This document shows positions 60,465 to 64,000 of a stretch of 64,000 nt of DNA, in pieces. Below the pieces are notes generated by a model that searched no databases, had not been told where the DNA came from, and worked only from the letters and a program-made list of their open reading frames with translations. The stretch comes from JBDNJM01 sp041687755 (GTDB taxonomy: Bacteria > Planctomycetota > UBA1135 > GCA-002686595), in contig JBDNJM010000195.1 of the NCBI GenBank assembly GCA_041687755.1, positions 1-64,000 on the forward strand. Direction: 5' to 3'. The first letter of the stretch is position 1; each line of letters starts with the position of its first letter. The position numbers and the translations under genes are program-made.

Positions 60465-61430
60465 TCAGAGCTCGACGGGCGTCGAGCGCAGCAGCTCCGT
60501 GACGAGGTCGCGGGCGTCGCCGCCGGACGCCAAGAAGACCCGATGACCAAGGACGGCGCGTCCGATGGTCTTCAGGTCGTCGGGGAGCACGTGGCCGCGC
60601 CCTTGGATCATGGCCATGCCGCGGGCCGCCTGGATCCAGGAGATCGCCGCGCGCGGACTGATGCCGTAGCTGACCTCCGGGTGGCTGCGCGTCGCCTCGA
60701 CCACGCGGTGGGCGTAGCGCGCGACCGCGTCGGAGAGCTGCACGCGGGGCAGCTGCTCCATCAGCGCTAGGAGTTCGTCGGCGCCCAGCACCGGCTCGAC
60801 TTGGCTGAGCATCAGCTCCGTGGAGTCGCCGCGGTAAAGCGCGCGCTCGGCCTCGGCGTCCGGGTAGCCCAGCTCGACCCGTGCAAGGAAGCGGTCCAGG
60901 GCGGCCTCGGGGATCGGGAAGGTGCCGTGGAACTCGATGCCGTTGCGCGTGGCGAGGATCAGGAACGGGCTGGAGAGCGCGTGCGTCGTGCCGTCGACGG
61001 TGACCGAGCGTTCTTCCATGGCCTCAAGCATGCAGCTCAGGGTGCGCGCCGATGTCCGGTTGATTTCGTCGGCGAGGACGATGTTGGAGAACAGCGGTCC
61101 TGGAACGAACTCGAAGCGCTCTTCCGAGACGCGCCATACGGTGCTTCCGACAACGTCCGAGGGCATCAGGTCGCTCGTGAACTGGATGCGTCGGAAGCCC
61201 AGGTCGAGGCAGCGCGCGAGTGTCCGCGAGAGCAGCGTCTTGCCGGTCCCCGGGACGCCTTCGATCAGCACATGCCCACCCGCGAGCAGGGACACGAGGA
61301 TCGGGTCGAGGACCTCGTCCCCGACGCTGACGACACGGCGCACGGTGAGCTTCAGGGCGGCGAGCGGCTCGGGCGTCAGGTCCAGGCGGGCCTGGGATGG
61401 GGCTTGGGGCTCTGTTCTCGGGCGGCTCAA
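60465..61430 (-). CDS. MoxR-family AAA+ ATPase
   Basis: 321 residues. Walker A GGHVLIEGVPGTGKTLLSRT, Walker B FSNIVLADEINRTSARTLSC, sensor ATRNGIEFHGTFPIPEAALD, then SYGISPRAAISWIQAARGMA and GRGHVLPDDLKTIGRAVLGH, the conserved MoxR tail. MoxR proteins act as chaperones or regulators of vWA/DUF58 partners; here the partner is encoded directly downstream, followed by the transglutaminase. First gene of the three-gene operon. Confidence 0.93.
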   Translation of the reverse strand: MSRPRTEPQAPSQARLDLTPEPLAALKLTVRRVVSVGDEVLDPILVSLLAGGHVLIEGVPGTGKTLLSRTLARCLDLGFRRIQFTSDLMPSDVVGSTVWRVSEERFEFVPGPLFSNIVLADEINRTSARTLSCMLEAMEERSVTVDGTTHALSSPFLILATRNGIEFHGTFPIPEAALDRFLARVELGYPDAEAERALYRGDSTELMLSQVEPVLGADELLALMEQLPRVQLSDAVARYAHRVVEATRSHPEVSYGISPRAAISWIQAARGMAMIQGRGHVLPDDLKTIGRAVLGHRVFLASGGDARDLVTELLRSTPVEL

Positions 61431-61596
61431 AGTTGCGATCTCCGGGGACGGGTGGCCGAACGGGGGGTATCGGCAGCCGCCGCCGGAGGGCTGGTGGGAA
61501 TCTGCAATCCGGGCGACCCCCCCCCTCCCGGGTGGGTGGCCGGGGAGATGGAGCCGGGGCGGCCGGGGATCCGGGGCCGGCCCGGCGGCGCCGACA

Positions 61597-61640
61597 CGCG
61601 AAGAGCGCCCCGGCAGCGGACTGCCGGGGCGCTCTTCGCG
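61597..61640 (-). terminator. Perfect 20-bp-arm hairpin downstream of the beta-helix gene
   Basis: CGCGAAGAGCGCCCCGGCAG, loop CGGA, and its exact reverse complement, 33 bases beyond the stop of the minus-strand beta-helix gene. No T-tract. Confidence 0.65.
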
Positions 61641-61672
61641 GGTGGGATCGCAGGATCCCCGTCAGGCGCGGT

Positions 61673-63364
61673 TCAGGGCGCGATCGTGCCCAGCAGCATC
61701 TGGGAGAGCTCGATCGGGGTGCCCGGGAGCACGGTGCTGACGTTCGCAGCCTGCAGCCCGTAGGTCTGGCCGACCAGGGCCGGGTTGGCCGGCACGCCGC
61801 TGGCGAGAGCGCTCGAGCCCGCCGCCATCGGCGCGGTGCCCAGCAGGATCAGGGGGTTGATGGCCGAGAGCAGCAGCTCGCCGGTTCCGGGCAGCACGAG
61901 GCCGCAGCCGGCGGCGCCGGTGCCGTCGCGGCCGGCGTAGTAGAGCGAGATGCCGTCGGGGTAGGCGCCCGCGGTCAGGGTCAGGGCCAGCGGCTGGCCG
62001 ACGGCGAAGGCCGAGGTGCCGGCGTCGAGCAGGGCGGCATTGCCAGAGCAGCCGGAGATGCTGGCGAAGGCGCCCGAAGAGGCCTCAAAGGCGCCCACGT
62101 CGACGACGGGCGCGGGGCCAACGCCGGTGTCGGGTGCGCTTGCAATGTCGGTGAAGCGCGGGTTGCCGGCGAAGTCGAGCACCAGGCCCGCGGCCAGCGC
62201 GGTGCTGTCGCCGGCGTCGATGCCGGGCGAGGTCAGGTTCAGGCTGAGATCGCCGCCAACCTGGTCGACGAACAGGGGATCGGCGCCCGAGTTGGTCGCA
62301 CCGGCGTAGCCGCCCATGACCAGGGAGTAGCTCAGAGCGTTGCCTGAGTTGATCTGATTGGAAGAGCTCATTGCGCCACCGTTGCCGGTGTTGCCCCACA
62401 GGACCATATTTACGAAGGTGGCGTTGGTCGAGCCCTGGTTGCGCAGGCCTCCGACCGCGCTGCTGGTAGCCGTGTTGCCGACGACCGTGCAGTTGACGAA
62501 GCGCGGGTTGCCGCCGGATCCGACCCAGATGCCGCCGCCGCCGCTGTTGCCGGTCGCGACGTTACCGACGAATACGCTGTTGTTCACGATCGTGTTCGAG
62601 GTCGAGAAGATCTCGAGCCCGCCCGCGCGCGCGGCGCTGTTGCCCTCGAAGAGGCAGCGATCGAAGCGCACGCCGTTGGCGCCGGCGATGTCGAAGGCTC
62701 CGCCGAACGCGCCGCCGTCGTTGTTGATGAAGCTCGTGTCCGTGAAGCTGGGCGCTGAGCCGCTGATGTAGCCGGCTCCGCCACCGAAGTCGCAAACGTT
62801 GTCCTCGAAGCTGCAGTTGCGGATGGTCGGGGACCAGCCGTTGACGCACAGGATTCCGCCCCCGCGATCACGGTTGCTGCCGCTGACGTTGGCGTTGCCG
62901 CCGACGACGGTGAAGCCGTCGAGGACGGCGGTCGCGTTCGTGTTGTTCGTGCGGACGACGTGGTAGCTGTTGTCGCTGATGACGCCCGAGCCGTCGTCGC
63001 CGTTCTGGTCGGCGGTCATGATGCTCGGGAAGGCGCCGATCTCCGGGCGCGCGGCGAGCGCGGCCTCGCCGCCCTGGAAGCCACCGTAGACCGTGACGCC
63101 GTTGACGAGGCGGAACGAGTCGCCGCGGTTGCCGGAGGCGGAGGTGCGGTAGGTGCCTTCGGCGGCCCACACGTCGGTGCCGGAAGCGACGGTGGTCAGG
63201 GCGGCCTGGAGGCCGTCCTCGCCCTGGAACGCGTTGGCCCAGCTCGAGCCATCGTTGGCGCCGGTCGTGAGGTTCGCGTCGGCGAACAGGGTCTGGCCGG
63301 CCGCCAGGGGGGAGAGCGCGAGCACGCCGACCAGCGGGCCCAAGCGAAGCGGGGAGATGGACAT
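61673..63364 (-). CDS. Exported choice-of-anchor-Q beta-helix protein with C-terminal beta module
   Basis: 563 residues with a signal peptide (LGPLVGVLALSPLAAGQ). LFADANLTTGANDGSSWANA and the following LQAALTTVASGTDVWAAEGT, with DSFRLVNGVTVYGGFQGGEA, are the standard opening of choice-of-anchor-Q/Pmp-like right-handed beta-helices. Repeats such as RNCSFEDNVCDFGGGAGYIS and FDRCLFEGNSAARAGGLEIF form the coils. Near residue 410, DFAGNPRF and VDVGAFE are the typical end of the helix. The last 125 residues (ISGCSGNAALLDAGTSAFAV onward) are the shared C-terminal module. Probably displayed on the surface. Confidence 0.85.
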   Translation of the reverse strand: MSISPLRLGPLVGVLALSPLAAGQTLFADANLTTGANDGSSWANAFQGEDGLQAALTTVASGTDVWAAEGTYRTSASGNRGDSFRLVNGVTVYGGFQGGEAALAARPEIGAFPSIMTADQNGDDGSGVISDNSYHVVRTNNTNATAVLDGFTVVGGNANVSGSNRDRGGGILCVNGWSPTIRNCSFEDNVCDFGGGAGYISGSAPSFTDTSFINNDGGAFGGAFDIAGANGVRFDRCLFEGNSAARAGGLEIFSTSNTIVNNSVFVGNVATGNSGGGGIWVGSGGNPRFVNCTVVGNTATSSAVGGLRNQGSTNATFVNMVLWGNTGNGGAMSSSNQINSGNALSYSLVMGGYAGATNSGADPLFVDQVGGDLSLNLTSPGIDAGDSTALAAGLVLDFAGNPRFTDIASAPDTGVGPAPVVDVGAFEASSGAFASISGCSGNAALLDAGTSAFAVGQPLALTLTAGAYPDGISLYYAGRDGTGAAGCGLVLPGTGELLLSAINPLILLGTAPMAAGSSALASGVPANPALVGQTYGLQAANVSTVLPGTPIELSQMLLGTIAP

Positions 63365-63838
63365 CGGAAGCGGGGGTCGCTGGGGAGCGAAGAGGGGGGG
63401 AGGACTGGGAAGCGAGCCTTCGTTGGCTCTGGCGTTGGACCCGATGGTGCAGCGCAGAGTTCCGCACGGGGGACGTGAATGCGGACGAGACGGTCGGGAT
63501 GCGCTGCCTGAAGGCTAGCCCGTCGCAGCGGTTCCCGAGGGGGTCCAGCTCGGCGATGTTCCTGGGACTCGGCGGAGACTGGGGTTACGGCTGGCGCAGC
63601 GGTAGCCGGCGACGGTCGGACAGATCCCGCGAGCGGCGGGGTCGAACCCTCACGAAAATGCCCCGCCCCGCGGGGGGTCGGCGGGGCGGGGCGTCCGGGG
63701 TTCGGTTCAAGGGAGCGGATCCTGGCTGGCGAGGGGGGCGCCAGCCCGAGGGCTGCCAGTCCGGGATCTGTTGCCGGGCCGGGGTCCGCGGCTCCGAGGA
63801 GCGCCTCGCGGACGGGGTCCCCCGGCCTAGAAGCCTGT
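63365..63838. other. Intergenic region with a GC hairpin
   Basis: About 475 bases upstream of the beta-helix gene. A 12-bp stem, GCCCCGCCCCGC (63660-63671) with GCGGGGCGGGGC (63681-63692), stands in it; orientation and role are unclear. No gene seen. Confidence 0.4.
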
Positions 63839-63893
63839 GGGGAGAGTAGCCGGGGGAATCGTGTCTGACACGATTCCCCCGGCTACTCTCCCC
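63839..63893. repeat. 55-bp perfect palindrome
   Basis: 27-bp arms meet at a single central T: the left arm ends GGGGGAATCGTGTC and the right arm starts GACACGATTCCCCC. It lies 69 bases past the stop of the minus-strand gene at the right edge, so it could terminate that gene. The GTGTC-T-GACAC core and unusual length also suggest a dispersed palindromic (REP-like) element. Confidence 0.8.
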
Positions 63894-63962
63894 CGGCATG
63901 CCTGCGCCGCGGCGGTCATCGTGCCAACCAATGAGCCGCCGAGCGGCTACTCCGACAGGCTG

Positions 63963-64000
63963 CTAGTGGTTGTCGCCGTCGTGCTCGTCGTCGTGGCCGT
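63963..64000 (-). CDS. C-terminal tail of a gene cut by the window edge, His/Asp-rich
   Basis: The minus strand reads GHDDEHDGDNH and a TAG at 63963-63965. A tail this rich in His and Asp is typical of metal-handling proteins (cation diffusion or zinc transporters, metallochaperones), but only eleven codons are visible. The 55-bp palindrome follows 69 bases downstream. Confidence 0.4.
   Translation of the reverse strand, partial: GHDDEHDGDNH

Noticed and set aside
1..64000. CRISPR arrays, rRNA, prophage or replication origin
   Set aside because: No regularly spaced repeats, conserved rRNA segments, phage structural genes or DnaA-box clusters were seen on reading through the window.

Overview
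The window is GC-rich and gene-sparse, with many long secreted beta-rich proteins, sulfatase-fold hydrolases, an ECF sigma factor carrying a giant extracytoplasmic extension, ELWxTDGT-repeat and beta-helix proteins, and a MoxR-DUF58-transglutaminase operon. This combination suggests a planctomycete-type bacterium (Planctomycetota, or a relative with a similar secretome). That assignment is an inference, because no rRNA or other phylogenetic marker is present. No rRNA, tRNA, CRISPR array, prophage or replication origin was found.

Layout. 0-1.75 kb: three broken insertion sequences (IS256, IS66, IS4). 1.8-7.5 kb: FG-GAP and PD40 propeller proteins, a degenerate M48-like membrane protein and a TraF-like outer-membrane barrel. 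7.6-14 kb: a tandem repeat, a YbdG-type mechanosensitive channel, a 1026-residue sigma factor/membrane/carboxypeptidase-regulatory fusion, and small membrane proteins. 14-25 kb: secreted proteins (ELWxTDGT repeats, cadherin-like, beta-helix), two sulfatase-superfamily enzymes and a putative glycosyltransferase. 25-31 kb: a PH-like membrane protein, a Tat-exported SGNH hydrolase and a MacAB-type exporter operon (fusion protein, two FtsX permeases, ATPase). 31-39.5 kb: tandem UspA, a coupled ECF sigma/4-TM pair, a 2OG-Fe oxygenase/hydrolase pair, two pseudogenes (secretin domain, esterase), PpiC and an M29-like protein. 39.9-48.3 kb: VKOR-thioredoxin, HIT protein, HAMP protein plus prepilin, a duplicated spondin-CHRD lipoprotein, a PRC-barrel gene, a K+ channel and a 1-Cys peroxiredoxin. 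49-52 kb: a thioredoxin-like gene with an in-frame TGA, shrunken copies of the PRC and peroxiredoxin genes, a SelW-like gene with a CxxU (TGA) motif and a TauE/SafE transporter. 52.5-63.4 kb: an NtrC-type activator, a DUF2383 protein, a coupled NTF2-like/trypsin-like protease pair, moxR-DUF58-tgpA and a choice-of-anchor-Q beta-helix protein. The right edge holds a 55-bp perfect palindrome and the His/Asp-rich tail of a cut gene.

Themes. At least seven otherwise unrelated exported proteins end in the same type of beta-rich C-terminal module of about 110-140 residues, and an eighth degraded copy lies at 31 kb. Many exported-protein genes are broken, several at G/C homopolymers. Genes in several clusters end in perfect long hairpins without a U-tract. 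Two genes within 2 kb carry in-frame TGA codons followed by potential hairpins, and one of them is a strong selenoprotein candidate.
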